Below, piece by piece: positions 35,060 through 47,158 of a DNA stretch of 64,000 bases. The stretch is from Megalonaias nervosa (lineage: Eukaryota > Mollusca > Bivalvia > Unionida > Unionidae): positions 124,001 through 188,000 of the forward strand of contig JAECUM010003713.1 in NCBI GenBank assembly GCA_016617855.1. The letters run 5' to 3'. The notes below the pieces were generated by a model. The model had not been told where the DNA came from and made no database searches. It saw only the letters and a program-made list of their open reading frames with translations. Each line of letters starts with the position of its first letter. Position 1 is the stretch's first letter. The position numbers and the translations under genes are program-made.

Positions 35060-35800
35060 GCTTTGTTAAAATGTGGCCTGGCCTTCACCAAAACCAAGCC
35101 ATCAGAACAGAACTTGTGGCTCATACAGATATTTCATCAGGAAATTCAAGCACTTTTCAAGGACAAAAATTTATTTTTCAAGCACTACAATTAATTTATG
35201 TATAGACTTAGGAATAATGTTGATTATGGCAAGCAGAGTTCAAAAAAGCTCAGAATTAAGCATTTCATTCTTAAACAAGAACTCTTGAGATATTTTTTGT
35301 AACACTAGACCTAGGTGAAAACATTCTAGCCTAGAAGAGCTTATTCGTATCATCCACATAAGCCCTTTCACTCATCTAGCTGATGCTATTTCAGCTCTCC
35401 TAGTCCCTAGTTATATTCATGGTGGAGACTAGAGTTGAGGTCAAATGCATATATATTTTCAGCTGAGTTAGCAGACAACTACAATTTTGCACTTGGTGCC
35501 AGTTTTATGGTATTTATTCAATGATTTTAACCAAATAAAAATAACACTGTATCTTGCAAGCAATTTTGTACTATCTGGAGCAATTATAAGTGAACAAGGG
35601 TCAGAAATATCCCATCATGTGACTCACATTTTCAAATACCATAATCCATACACAAGCTGATGTTCCCACAATCAGAATGACATAACCCTGCCATAACAAC
35701 TGCCTAAAAATGTTTGAGCCAACTATTGATGCAAGCACTTTTCAAGGTAACCACCAAAATTAAGAACTTTTCAATATTTTTCAATCCCTGGAAACTGCAT
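35060..35800. repeat. Decayed hAT-MITE-like sequence
   Basis: AAGCACTTTTCAAGGACAAA and, 580 bp on, GCAAGCACTTTTCAAGG and TTTTTCAATCCCTGG resemble the subterminal motifs of CAGGG-type MITEs such as that at 33,623, but no clean ends are left. Confidence 0.4.
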
Positions 35801-35965
35801 GTAGATTGAAAAAAAATTAACCTGCACTGTAACATAAGGTTTAGGAATATATGCTAATGAAAACTTTAGCCATAACCATAACTGTTGGTGCTGCAAGCAG
35901 CATAAATGTGACCGCTCTATCTCACCTCGCACTGTGGGATCTACAAAAAAATGGAATGCATTTAC

Positions 35966-36089
35966 CTTATCATATAGGGTCCAGCCAACGTACTTGAGGT
36001 AGCCATCATCAACAAACATATTAGGATACTTTTTCATCCAAACACCAATTTCTTTCATACAGATTGCTCGGATGTCTGCCTGGGTGTCT
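35966..36089 (-). CDS. STAG: STAG exon 8 (stromalin conservative domain, first part)
   Basis: One base completes arginine, then 41 codons: [20 protein letters not shown], then [17 protein letters not shown]. This is the start of the stromalin conservative domain. The tryptophan in YVGWT corresponds to the human STAG2 tryptophan (W334) that lines the pocket binding aromatic CTCF-type peptides, and it is retained. The donor is GTAAAT. Confidence 0.97.
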
Positions 36090-37033
36090 CTGCAAAAACA
36101 TAAGTATGTTGCCAGAATAATAAAACATTATGTCTAATGCTTTTCTCAGTTTTGCCTTCTCCTTCCCAGTGCTCCTGTCCAACCCTATTCCATGGAATGG
36201 AAAACAAGTCTACTGGACTTGTAAATATCCTAAAATTGATTATGCATAATTATTAACCCCTTTACAACAATCTGTCCAATGCTTTCCTGCTCCACATCTC
36301 TGTCCAACCCCAAGCTGCATCAATGGCATAGATAGCAAGTCTACTGGGGCACATTTTAAAAATTAATTTCACATTATTATTATCTCAAGTTTAAAGACCG
36401 TATTTTTGATATGATGAGATGCACTTTACGAAAATAAAACAAATGTGTGCAACCACACAAACAGCAAGGGATCCAACATTTTTTAAACGAAGAGTTATTA
36501 ACAATGGGTGCATAGCGAAGGGCCCCATTCACTACAAAGGGCCCCACTCACTCTGCAGTGATTTAAACTAAATAACTTGTGTTATGAAACAAAGTTAAGA
36601 GAACAGGAATTTAGGGGTCATGAAATTGAAGAATGCTTAACAATGAATATTATTAACAGCAGTTTACAGTTATATAAATAAACAAAAGCTCCAGAAATAT
36701 TTGTCAACTGACCAGCCTTGTTAAATTTCTGTTTTAATTCTTAAAATTGTGCATAAACATAGTTTGCAAAAAGACACAACTTACTGGGGTTTTTTTCAAA
36801 ATGCAGATCTGATACAATACAAAATTAAACACTGTTCTTCAAATCTGAAACCATCTCCTAACTTGTAAATATATTTTCCTGGACACACAAACTTTTGTGC
36901 ATCAACCTGTAGCTTTGAAAGTTCCAGATATCTGTACAGATCAACAAATGCAAACAAGATACCCATGTGGGTAGCATGCGCGTAACAGCCCAATGTAACG
37001 GAAGAAGGCCAAGAAATACAAGCCAGCTTTATG
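36090..37033. other. Intron 7, no feature identified
   Basis: Two similar blocks (TGTCTAATGCTTTTCTCAG and TGTCCAATGCTTTCCTGC, each followed by CCAACCC) lie near 36,130 and 36,270, hinting at a short duplication. Nothing else stands out. Confidence 0.4.
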
Positions 37034-37247
37034 TACCATCTGTACTCACATATAAGTAGAGTCAAATTGCAACCAACAAAGATCCTGATCTGCCGAGGCA
37101 TAATGTGCCGACAGATCAGGCTCTATCTTGTTTATTCTGATTACTACCTAGTGCACAGGCCCTGATCTGCCGGAGCATTATGTGACAGCAGATCTATGTT
37201 TGTGCAGTTTGCAGTTGGACTCGTCTTATAAGCGAGTACATACGGTA
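37034..37247. mobile_element. MITE family A, copy 3
   Basis: The left end TACCATCTGTACTCACATAT and the right end CTTATAAGCGAGTACATACG then GTA are inverted. The inside matches the 6.1-kb copy: GATCCTGATCTGCCGA, GGCATAATGTGCC, CAGTTTGCAGTTGGACTC. Confidence 0.85.
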
Positions 37248-37439
37248 GACATTTTTTTTTTCCCCCCAATGTTGATGGTATATATTAAGAAAACAATTGT
37301 TTCGAGGTTTCTCTAGCTCCTGTACCTTTATCCATATCTGACAGCACATCAGCACAATTTCTTCTAATTGAAAAGCCTGTATGCCAGGATGCTTTCTGTC
37401 AATGCTAGTCAAATTCTAAGCAGTTTGGGGTTTTTTTTT

Positions 37440-38110
37440 TCAAACTTGGTAGTTACCAACAGCAGCTATACTGACTACCTGACCAGACCCATTTGAACCA
37501 ATCTGAAAGACTTTATGTTTGGATGCTGTCAAATTGATTAAACACTACCGAGCAGTTTTTTAAAGTTTCTGTTAGGTCTTCTTCAAAAGAAATTATAAAG
37601 GATTTTTCTAATTTTAGTAACAGCAGCCATATCTGATGGTGAACAACATCATTCATACAAAATTAAAAGCCCTTCCTGTCAGGAAATTTTCTTATTTTGG
37701 TCAAATTCTGCCAAGTCAGGTTTTCTGAAAAATAATTCATTTAAAGCATCAACTGTATCAATATGAAAATCCTTAATACCAGAATGCTTTCTATCAAATT
37801 TTTCAAAATTCTGCTGAGCAGTTTCTGTTAACATGTCGTTTAAAGCTTTTTTTTTTATTGTTAATAACTGCAGTCAAGCTTGCTGACTGATCAGTATCAT
37901 CTGAACAGATTGTGAAACTTTTACACCAAGTTGCTTTCTGACAAATTAGGAGAAGAAATTCTGAAAAGCGGTTTTACAAAACAAGGTTAATGGTTTTTCT
38001 ATTTTTGGAAACAGTGGCCATACTGGATGACTGATCAGCATCCAGTTAACAAGACTGAAAGGCTTTTATGCTCCCTTTAATATCATGGGCTAATTAAGTC
38101 AAGCGGTTTT
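37440..38110. repeat. About 165-bp decayed tandem repeat
   Basis: Units share TTTTTCTATTTTTGG-like, AACAGCAGCCATA-like, GATGCTTTCT-like and GAGCAGTTT-like blocks at about 37,450, 37,615, 37,860 and 37,995. It lies in STAG intron 7. Confidence 0.6.
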
Positions 38111-38227
38111 TGTGAACAAGTGTAAATAACATTTATGACCAGAAGACACATGACAAACGATGCACCTTATCATAAGTTCACATGGCCTAAAGCTAGGTGA
38201 GCTAAAACTGGACTACTGTGAATTTAC

Positions 38228-38453
38228 CTGTAACGATGCACAAAGACACCCTTGAAAATGTAAGTCAGCATGTTTCTGATTTCTGATTGATTGTCCTCCA
38301 GCTCTTGTCGCTTGACGAGCAGCAGGTTAAGGCGGTCTGTTGCACGCTTATTTTGGTTTTTCTGTCTCTCTGCCTCGTATTGTCGTTGTGTATTGTCCAA
38401 GTTAATGCTGAGATTCAAGGCTACATCAACAAGGGCTGTCATCAATTTCATAG
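38228..38453 (-). CDS. STAG: STAG exon 7 (helical region after STAG domain)
   Basis: Two bases finish the split serine, then 74 codons run from [16 protein letters not shown] through the charged helix [12 protein letters not shown] and [12 protein letters not shown] to KGVFVHRY, ending with two bases (AG) of an arginine codon. The acceptor is TTGGCAG and the donor GTAAAT. The strongly charged middle is a predicted long helix typical of STAG proteins. Confidence 0.97.
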
Positions 38454-38529
38454 CTGCCAAGTATAAGATCAATGCATATACTGCTCAAAAGGCAAATCAA
38501 ACTTGTTAAATTTTTAAAAATCTTTTGTG

Positions 38530-39206
38530 CGAGAATTATAGTACCAAATTTTAACCTAAGATTCTTGTCATGAAAACACAGCATTTTAATTACCTCCAGT
38601 ACAGTTTCAGAACTGTAGTTCCAAACACCTTAGAGTTCAAAGGATTCTTGCTAGATCTCTCAATTTGATGCGATCTTTGGGCTTCTTTTATTTTGGAGGT
38701 TTTTTTTGTTTGGCTTTTTGGGAGTTTCTTCAAGTAGGGATGGCAATCATCTCTCCCACCATAAGACATACTCAAATCAACATGACTTGATGTCCAATAA
38801 GTGCATATGTTGCCTTTCCTAATAAAATTCTGCTTTTTATACTTCTATGCTGACTGTTTAAATGTTTTAAGTGGCTTATTGTCCCTTTTGTATTTAAGTG
38901 TTTTTGTTCCTTGAATGCCTTTATAAGAAATGCTACAAAAATCAGCTTGCGGGTGGCATTCTGCAGGAAAGATATAGACAATTTAAAGTATCTATGGTAC
39001 TACTGTAAAAGTCTGACTGGTTTCCTGACCAACTCCACTGAACCTAAAACGCAACTCAGGTCCTGATTCAAATGGACAAGCCAGTTTCCAGATCTGACTC
39101 CAAAGATCGTGTTTTCATTATTTTTGCCATTTTTCTACAAGTACATAATTGCAGTCTTTTCAGTAAGACTTATGGTCAAATTGTAAGGGTTGGTAGAGGT
39201 GTGCAG
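38530..39206. mobile_element. CAGACCTG-type non-autonomous transposon, copy 2
   Basis: It follows the same internal order as the 48.7-kb copy (TTACCTCCAGTACAGTTTC, CTTGATGTCCAATAAG, CTGACTGGTTTCCTGACCA, TCAAATTGTAAGGGTTGG). The left end is lost; the right end has decayed to GGTTGGTAGAGGTGTG. Confidence 0.7.
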
Positions 39207-40402
39207 TGTTACCCATATGCTGGTTTACTGCAATATTTTTTCAGTGGTATGTACTATGGTACTTTTTCACAGTACGGTATTTCACTACTTTCCAGCAATA
39301 AGGTATGTATGGAAATTCCCTAGAAATCTCATTACACAATTATATTATCATGACAAATTATTATTTCCTTTTTTTTTACAATGTTTGTATTTATCACCAA
39401 TTATTTTTAATATCACAATTATATTTATGGTCCTTTGATCACATGCCCGACACATGACATGTATGTAAACACGGTGGCCAAATGGGATGTTGTGAAAGAT
39501 ATTCATGCCAAATAAAAAAAAATAATAACCATGCCAATTTTTTAGTTTACTAGTGCATGTTATCATGTTAAGTACATTTTTCCTTTGTAAGTCTTCAAAT
39601 CATCATTATATTTTAAGTTTTCTGTCTGAATTTTATTTAATTTTCTCATCTATTAAACATTTTCTCATATGTTCTTCAGTGTGTTTTATGTTTACTGGCC
39701 CTCTCTAATAAATATTTTGCCCAGGTGTTGTGCTGGCATCCACAGAAAGTTTCCCTGCCTATTATATCAAGTGTAATTAGCAAATTGTAAGCTTCAGTGT
39801 CAACACTTCCTATTTTTATCAACAAGCTCTTTAACGTAAAGTTTTTCACAGCATGTCAGCTATACTGTAAGCTTAATCATTCCACTTTAGTTACAGCTTT
39901 TAGATTACAACTTGTATATCAATCAACATTTCATGCCAATTTCATCTACTATAAGGTAACCATTTAAGTTTCTGAGGGGGGTCTGCGATGTTCTGCTGAG
40001 CTATTTTTTTTCTCTTTATCTCAAGATTTTTTTTTTTTAAATAATGGTTATAATGTGGTGTTATTTTGCTATAAATCAGAGCAAGATATTTTCCTTCTAT
40101 TAAAAGATGGAAATTTAAGCCAAAAAACATGTCAGACCTCTGCCCAAGAACATAAAATGCTGATACCTAACATGACTGCGGTATACCTAGGTATGTATCG
40201 CATTATGTTAAAAAAATACTGCAACATAAAGTGGTACAATTCTTTTCAAAGTATCCAGCTCTAATAAAGTTGGAATTGGATTTAACAGCATTAAATAAAC
40301 TGTAATGTCAAACAAACATACAATATGGAAAAGATGTCTCAAATGAAAACAATAAAATGGAGAAAAGACAAGAGTAGATCTTGCAATTCATAATTTACTT
40401 AC
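39207..40402. other. Intron 6, no feature identified
   Basis: AT-rich unique sequence. Confidence 0.45.
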
Positions 40403-40607
40403 ATGCAAGAGTGCTAGTATGCCTGAAGGCTCGGACCTGAGAGTCAGTGAGCCCTGTTAAAAGTGAGATTACATTGTCCATCATGTACTGGTCATATATA
40501 ATACTGTACTGGCACTGGCGAACGAGAACTTGGATAAACTCACAGAAATTTGTTTTAAACTTCTTCCACTGAGGACCTGTCATGATCAAGGGATAGTCTC
40601 CACTATC
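40403..40607 (-). CDS. STAG: STAG exon 6 (core of STAG domain)
   Basis: This exon has 68 codons plus one base. It begins [20 protein letters not shown], continues with [20 protein letters not shown], and ends [10 protein letters not shown]. The donor is GTAAGT after GCAT. The split codon joins as TCT (serine) where vertebrate STAG1/2 have alanine (LAAMKLMT). This is one of the most conserved parts of the family. Confidence 0.97.
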
Positions 40608-40683
40608 CTGAAATAAAGATAAATTACATGGAAAGAGACAAATATTTTTTCACAGAAACAGTAAGAAATGTGTCAATTACAAT

Positions 40684-41100
40684 ACAGTGCTCCCTCAATA
40701 TCAGGCACCTGACTGTAACACATTCATTTTTATAATGCTGTAATGGCCATGGATTGTATATTATGTATACTATATACAATGTTCCCCAGTATAACACATC
40801 CGTTTCTCTACAGTTGGAATGGTCATTATACCACTTTATACATACTGATAATCTACACCAGTATAATATTCCTTTTTATAATGCTGGAATGGTCATGGAT
40901 CACACTCATTATGTAACAGTAATACTATGTATAATCTACCCCAGTATAACATTCATTCATTTTAATATGGCTGGAATGGTTATAGATTCCAATGCATCAC
41001 ATGATAATAATACTACATATTATATCCTCAGCATAAGGCAACCTCACCAATAACACGGTACTTTTATGGCTCCATTGAATATGGCTGCAATGTTTACAAA
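40684..41100. repeat. About 110-130-bp tandem repeat, about four units
   Basis: Blocks CCAGTATAACA, TTTTTATAATGCTGGAATGG and TCATGGATCACA recur at about 40,725, 40,810, 40,880 and 40,965 in diverged form. It sits just upstream (minus sense) of STAG exon 6. Confidence 0.7.
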
Positions 41101-41469
41101 ACCTGTAGTTGTGTAAATAACATGTGGCTGTCAGTGATGTTAGACTACTCATTCAAATTAAATTATATATTTCTACATCTCACTTTAAGAGGATGATTTA
41201 GAGGGCTTTTTCTCTTAATTATTGTCTTAAAGTAAGTATGAGCTCACAACAAATGTGACATCACAATAAAATATATAAAATAGTCCAACAAGAATTGATT
41301 GTACTGCACACACACACATCAAGTGAAGTTACTGATAATGCTGACAAAAATTCCTTTAATGAAGCTAAATAGGTTTATGTTATTAAAAAAAAAAAAAAAA
41401 GTCGGAATGAAGAAGTGTAAAGAAGTCCTAATCTAATAGCAAATTAACAATTAGCAAAGAAATCTGGGT

Positions 41470-41637
41470 CAGAAGAATACTTTTTGTTAAATTTCTTCCG
41501 ATGATGTTCATTACAGATCTTATAAAAACCAGATTTTCTTGCAAATCTATACATTTTTGCTTTTATTCTTCAAGTCAGTATTTTAAGGGTCATTTCTAAA
41601 GAATTACAGTCGAATCATAAAGGTTTGGCAGGTCAGC
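41470..41637. mobile_element. CAGACCTG-type transposon, 3' fragment
   Basis: TTTTGCTTTTATTCTTCAAG, GTCAGTATTTTAAGGGTCAT and the end AAGGTTTGGCAGGTCAG match the last 170 bp of the 49.4-kb and 60.5-kb copies. Confidence 0.65.
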
Positions 41638-43215
41638 ATACGTGATGATGTGAATATTTACTATTTAAAGCAAGCTGTGATAAATAAGGAATAAATATTT
41701 ATATTTCAACTCATCAGTTACATCTGAATTATAATATTTGTAGGTATCCAGGATTCACCAACTTTAAGGTCCAATATTAGCCTCGTATAGTTTGTCAGAT
41801 TAGTGACTCTCAACAATCAGCTTGTCAAAAATTGTGTTTTGATGCACATCACAAATTATATGTTGAGTAGTTGTTAATGAAAACCCCATGAGAGGTATAA
41901 TTCTTGCTATTATAAGTGGCAAGAATGCATAAATTTGAGCATAAAAAGTGTAATCTTTATATATTACATGCCAGAATTAAAGCATCTATGAAATAGATAC
42001 AATTATTTTTGTTACTAACCTTGTTCTGCAGTGGGTCAAAATTCTTGTCATAAAAGGCAAAATCCATATGGATTTGAACCAGAATACAAACACAAAATAC
42101 ACTGAAATATAATTTATGTTCAGCACTCACTTCAACTATTCTACTTGTGCAACTTTTACTGAATGATCATGATCATGCACTCAAAGTGCTTCTATTATTC
42201 TTCTTTTAAAGTTTGTAAAGCGGTGTTGATGTGTGCTTTTCTCTGATCTGACATGTTTTGAAGTTTGAAAAGATCCATCTGCTCTAACATTTCCTGTCAG
42301 ACAACACCCACAACTCACACCGTAAAGCGTGTCACTAAACATATGGTGCCATTTTCTTTAAAAGTATTAACTGGTCTGCTAACTAACTAGCTCATCAATA
42401 TAATGAATCTGTGAGAAAAGTTCATATCTGAAGAAACCCATCTGTTTTCTTGAAAATGGGTCATATACAGTTGCTATAAATAACAAATAAGGAAAGAATT
42501 TTACACTGTTCTAACACAGCAGTCATCTTATTAAGAATATTGTCAAATTTATATAAGTGGAGTTACAAAGATTATAATAAAACTGACAAAAAAACCAACT
42601 TTTTATTACTTTACTTTTTTGTAATGAACCAAAAACCCATAATCCATATACAGGCCAGGGTAAAACTTAACTTGGTGAAGAAAAAAACACATAATGATCA
42701 TGCCTAAAGCATAATGGTTGGCACGTATGCAACTCATGAAATTTTGTTGACAGGTGTATTTGGCAATAAAAGGCACTCACCTCTAATGATTAACCACCAG
42801 AAGGATTTCATTCAAAGCGTGACTGATGTTAAGAAAATGCAGAACCCATAAGCAGTGTTTATGATCTGTTACTTTTGTGATAATTACAAAAGACCAATAC
42901 ACATTTACTACATGAAAACAATTACATGGGAAAAAGATAAGCATACTCAAATCATTCTCAAAACATTGACTTCTCAAATGTTTTGATGCTGCTGATTTCA
43001 AGATGACTAGATGATAAATGAAAGTAAATGGAGGAAGTAAGTGTTCACAAATCCTTCAGTTGCAAGCATAAATAAATCATCACTCTAGCTTTCATAACTG
43101 TTTTACACTTCAGGATTATGTGCATTTCGCTGAATTTACATACTTTAAAAAATTTACCAACAATTTGTGTATATCACTGAAAAATGCACTTGCAAATACA
43201 TGCAAGAGCTTGACA
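41638..43215. other. Intron 5, no feature identified
   Basis: AT-rich; short open frames only. Confidence 0.45.
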
Positions 43216-43410
43216 TACCAACTCACATTTTACACAACTTCCATTTAAACAATCAGCTTGCATTTAAACAATCAACATGAAATTTTACACGACTTGCACT
43301 TAAGCAATCAGCTTGCAATTTAACAACTAACCTGCATTTAAACAATCAACTCGCATCAATCAATCAACTTGCATTTTACACAATCACATTGCATTTTATA
43401 CAATTAATTA
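43216..43410. repeat. AT-rich degenerate tandem repeat
   Basis: TTGCATTTAAACAATCAAC, TTGCATTTTACACAATCA and similar 20-30 bp blocks recur irregularly just downstream (minus sense) of STAG exon 5. Confidence 0.65.
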
Positions 43411-43475
43411 ACATGTTACAAGTTTGCATGTCCTGTGCTGTCAGGTTGGGACTTCAAACTAAAATATCATCTCAC

Positions 43476-43649
43476 CTCATCAAATTCCTCGGTCATTTTT
43501 CTGATGATTTCAGCATGTTCCATGTTGGCATACATGTAGGGGGTAACTTTTCCCTTACAGCCAGAAGACTGTATCAAGAACTGAATCAGCTCCAGCAAGG
43601 CTTGGTCACGATCATTCTTGTAGGACTCAATCCAGTCATCCACTACAGT
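43476..43649 (-). CDS. STAG: STAG exon 5 (start of STAG domain)
   Basis: This exon has 58 codons in phase 0. It reads [20 protein letters not shown], then an [10 protein letters not shown] block, and ends [13 protein letters not shown], nearly superimposable on vertebrate STAG1/2 over the same exon. The acceptor is TTGTAG and the donor is GTGAGA after GATGAG. Confidence 0.96.
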
Positions 43650-44887
43650 CTACAACAAAAGTAAAGTAATAAATTATGACAAACTACAGAGACAGAAGAT
43701 CAAATTTTCACTTGAACTTATAAAACATAAAAAAATTATTAGTTTTAGTTATCATTCAATGCCTTTGTGGCATTACAATAGTAAACTAAACATAGGCACA
43801 ACTTGAACAAGCTTTTACAATTAATTATTTTCAAACACAAATTGGATATGTGAATGACAAATTCCTAAGATACTGTAAAAATTAATATCTGGGAACTGCT
43901 ACAAAGTTGGTGCTTTTCAGTCTGAACTTGTTAAATAATTTTCTTTCATGAAGATGCTCCAAATTTTAAAATTTTAAGCTAAGCCAAAACAAAAATAAAA
44001 AAAGGTTTCAGGAAATTCAGTTCCACATTTCTGCTTAAAGGACTATTTTGAAAGATTTTTCTTTTAATTCTTGCCTTAAAGTATGAATAAACTCTGAAGA
44101 TGAAGACAACTGGATGTGCTGACTACATAAACACAAAGTCAAATAACATATTAAGCTGATAAACTTGTCTTTGAACCGAATTATTTATTTTTGAAAAACA
44201 ATTTTGTCAACAGAACATTCACTGAACATCATTTTATTTTCAATAAACATGTATCCACAGTGGAATGCCACTGGGCAGTAACATTAAACAATTTTTATAG
44301 TATAACATGTTCCTTAGATAATACTTTACTCAATCACAATACATCAGAGTACAACCTCGATATAAATCGGGACATTTACAATGTTTTGTAGCTTGTTTTA
44401 GCAAGTGCTAAAAGACCGTTTGCTTGTCACAATGAAAGCCAGAACAGAGTGGTCTCCCCTATGAAAGCTGTTTTGCCACCAAATTTCATTTATCATTAGT
44501 TACTGTTGGAGCTCATCTGTACACTTTAACAGGGATATAACTGGGCAGAAGGTTTCAAAGGGTGTGCCCATATTCTGACTGGGCAAGCATTATAGAAGAA
44601 ACAAAAATGTCACTCCACCAAGTGAGTAACCCGCATTGTAAAAATGCTGCTCGATGACCCAAGAAAGGTAGTCTGTTGCGCTTGCTGGTACAGATAGCAC
44701 CAAGTAATAATGAGCCCATTAAGATGAAATGAAAACAGAATAAGATAAAAAGGTCTTTCAAAGGATCCATTTTAAGCATGGTTCAGAGTTTTCATTACAA
44801 AAGGCTTATTGCCAAAGTATTTCTATTTATTTTACTGTAACAATACCAGTGTGGCACAGCTACAATTATCCCATTCTCAAAAAACAC
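43650..44887. other. Intron 4, no feature identified
   Basis: Nothing recognised. Confidence 0.45.
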
Positions 44888-45004
44888 CTGCAGTGATGCC
44901 CTTCCAGCTTTCACAATTTCAAACATAGATCCATCACTTTCCTCTTCCTCAGCTCTCTGACCTCGTCCACGCCCACGTCCTCCTCCTCGACCTCGCTTGG
45001 CGAC
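44888..45004 (-). CDS. STAG: STAG exon 4 (RG-rich tract and start of folded region)
   Basis: This exon has 39 codons in phase 0 at both ends. It starts with an arginine/glycine tract (VAKRGRGGGRGRGRGQR), then an acidic patch (EEEES), then SMFEIVKAGRASLQ, which matches the conserved block LFEVVKMGKSAMQ of vertebrate STAG1/2. The RG tract is AT-hook-like and may bind nucleic acid, as the N-terminus of vertebrate SA1 does. That role is inference here. Confidence 0.93.
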
Positions 45005-45768
45005 CTGTAAATAGCAATTTCACCACAAGAATAGAAAAAACAATGCAGAGAGTGACAATTCCAACTTTGACAAACTGAAGGGATGATGCAGTAAAATTGG
45101 TAGATCACATTAAGTTTTATTTGTTCTTTGTTCCAAGTGCAAAATGGGTTACCTAACATGAAACTGAATTTGCCCAAAAAAATAATTTTAGTTCTCTGGG
45201 CTACGTGGACAAGAGAACAGTCATTACCTGCAACTACAGTATGTCCATCACGAGAATCATAAAAGCGACATCTTATCAGCAGCATTTTTGCTGGGTTTTT
45301 TTAAAAGTTACTTTCTCTGGGGTGTTTTTTTCCAAAGAACTTTCACGACTCATGCTGAAAATAATTATGGTTCTCTATATTAAAATTCTTTTTCTCATAG
45401 CTGATGACACCCCACCTATCAGCAAGCTGAATTCTTGGAAATTTTATTGTTATTTTTGCTGTAAGTGACAGTTAAGGTGAGAAGCACCCAGTGTCAGTTT
45501 ATCATAAAGGACAAACTCAAATAATCCTTTGTATATTCCCCTTAATCCTTCTTCAGTCAAGGGATAAACATACATGCATTCATTATGAATTAATATCCTA
45601 CTTTTAAACAGTACATCTGACTTTTAGTTTCTGAATACACTTGCCCAAGACTAAAATTCTTGCTGCAGAGCACTTGCCTGACCAAGACAATGGACTACTG
45701 GTCATTGGGCAATCCAATTTGTACAGCCCTGCAAAAATTTCTTTAAATTGTAGGTAATGCAATCTTAC
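45005..45768. other. Intron 3, no feature identified
   Basis: AT-rich with pyrimidine runs; nothing recognised. Confidence 0.45.
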
Positions 45769-45856
45769 TGATGAATCATCTTTTGCCTTTCTTTTTCTTC
45801 CTCTCACAGCAACTTGCTTCAGATCCTCAAACTCATCTTCTGACTGGTTTTCTTGC
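45769..45856 (-). CDS. STAG: STAG exon 3 (acidic to basic N-terminal linker)
   Basis: One base completes the glycine split with exon 2, then 29 codons begin QENQSEDEFEDL and pass into a lysine/arginine run (RGRKRKAKDDSS). The acceptor is TTTCAG and the donor GTAAGA. The switch from acidic to basic residues resembles the disordered N-termini of animal STAG proteins. Phase at both ends agrees with its neighbours. Identity rests on that fit and on the sequence leading straight into exon 4. Confidence 0.85.
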
Positions 45857-46044
45857 CTGAAACAAATCAGAGGAATGGTGAGCAATCTGCCCACATACAT
45901 ATTCTCTACCTCTCCTGCATCCTTGACCTCATAGGCGCAGAGATGTAGCCCAGAGATGAATCACACTATGTTCCAGCTGATGTCTTCAACGTTCTAAAAC
46001 AGTGCAGTTTATATTTTTAAAAACTGGACTTTTAATGATGTTAC

Positions 46045-47158
46045 CAGATATGCATACCTCAGAAAACATTTTTGAGGAACGCCACCACCAAAAATGAGGG
46101 ACATAGCATGAAAATGAGGAACATAAGTATGTTAGCGTGATTAAACATAATAAATTCTCTCAAAATTTCATTAAATACCAGTAATGCATATTGATGACAA
46201 ATATTTTTGTATAAAACCCAGTACCCACCTATTTACAATATATACAAAATTCAAGTCCAGTAAAGATCTTAAAGTTTCCTTCATCACTGCTTCCATCTGC
46301 AGAAACAGTGAACGGGCAATTCTGCATTCTTTCAGCTAATTTTAATGTAGTATTGGCTGCTATTTTTTTAACAATAGCAGTTCCTTTTGTTCTACCACTG
46401 AAATTGTTTAGCAATGTCAGAGTCACTAAACATAATTTTAAAAGCCTTTGAAAATGCATCAAGTGTGCTCATAGGCAGATTTAGTTCAGTAATGATTTCT
46501 ACTAACATACCTTCAGCTCTAATTACATCAGACTTAGGCACAGACGATGAAGTCGCACTAGATCCAGCCAATAATAAAATAAATCCAACAATTTTCTTAT
46601 AGCGTTTAACTTCTTTTTCAAGGTCGGAATGCCTTTCTCCTGAAACTTGTCTGTATATATCAAACATTCTTCCAGACTTTATTGAAAATTCACAATTACA
46701 GATGTTGCAGAAAGCATTTGTGTCTGCATTTTTTTCCTGGCTTCAAGAATTCATACTCATCAGTGTATTCTTTATGAAAACATTGTGCGTTTTTTTTTTA
46801 TGTGAGTTTTGAATCACTTTCATCGATATCCAATTGGTTTTTAGAAGCCATGAATTCTTTGTCCAGAATCAAGAAACAACTCATTGTAAACAGAATGTAA
46901 AAGAATCTGTGAATGTAGACTTTTTTAATAGAACCGCCTCAGATCACACGTGTTTGCAAGGGCTATTTTAAACCATCACGCATGCACAGATTTGATAATT
47001 TCCTGTTCTGGTCAGTGATAGCATATTTTATGACATGCTGATTTTTTATCCCCACTTTTGCGGATTTTCAACACTAAATGCATATTTGTGGGACGCAAAG
47101 GAAAATTTGGGCATTTTGCGGGACTAATACGCAAAATGCGGGACAGTAGGCATGTCTG
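46045..47158 (-). mobile_element. hAT-like DNA transposon, 1.1 kb, truncated transposase
   Basis: The ends CAGATATGCATACC and, read inward from the right, CAGACATGCCTAC are inverted. TGTTA occurs at both borders with a one-base offset on the left. The minus-strand coding remnant starts at an ATG at 46,851 (MASKNQLDIDESDSKLT, then a stop). Confidence 0.7.
46229..46851 (-). pseudogene. hAT-like transposase N-terminal remnant
   Basis: After a stop and a frameshift near 46,740, the reading continues NAFCNICNCEFSIKSGRMFD (two CxxC-type pairs, a zinc-finger-like start), a helical stretch, DSDIAKQF, GRTKGTAIVKKIAANTTLKL and CPFTVSADGSSDEGNFK, where the Asp is in the position of a hAT catalytic aspartate. 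A frame change separates IAKQF and GRTK. It ends at a stop at 46,229; the C-terminal dimerisation part is absent. Confidence 0.7.

Noticed and set aside
45700..45900. Separate small gene suggested by the 98-codon open frame at 45,604-45,900
   Set aside because: The central part is STAG exon 3; the rest is intron read through the splice sites.
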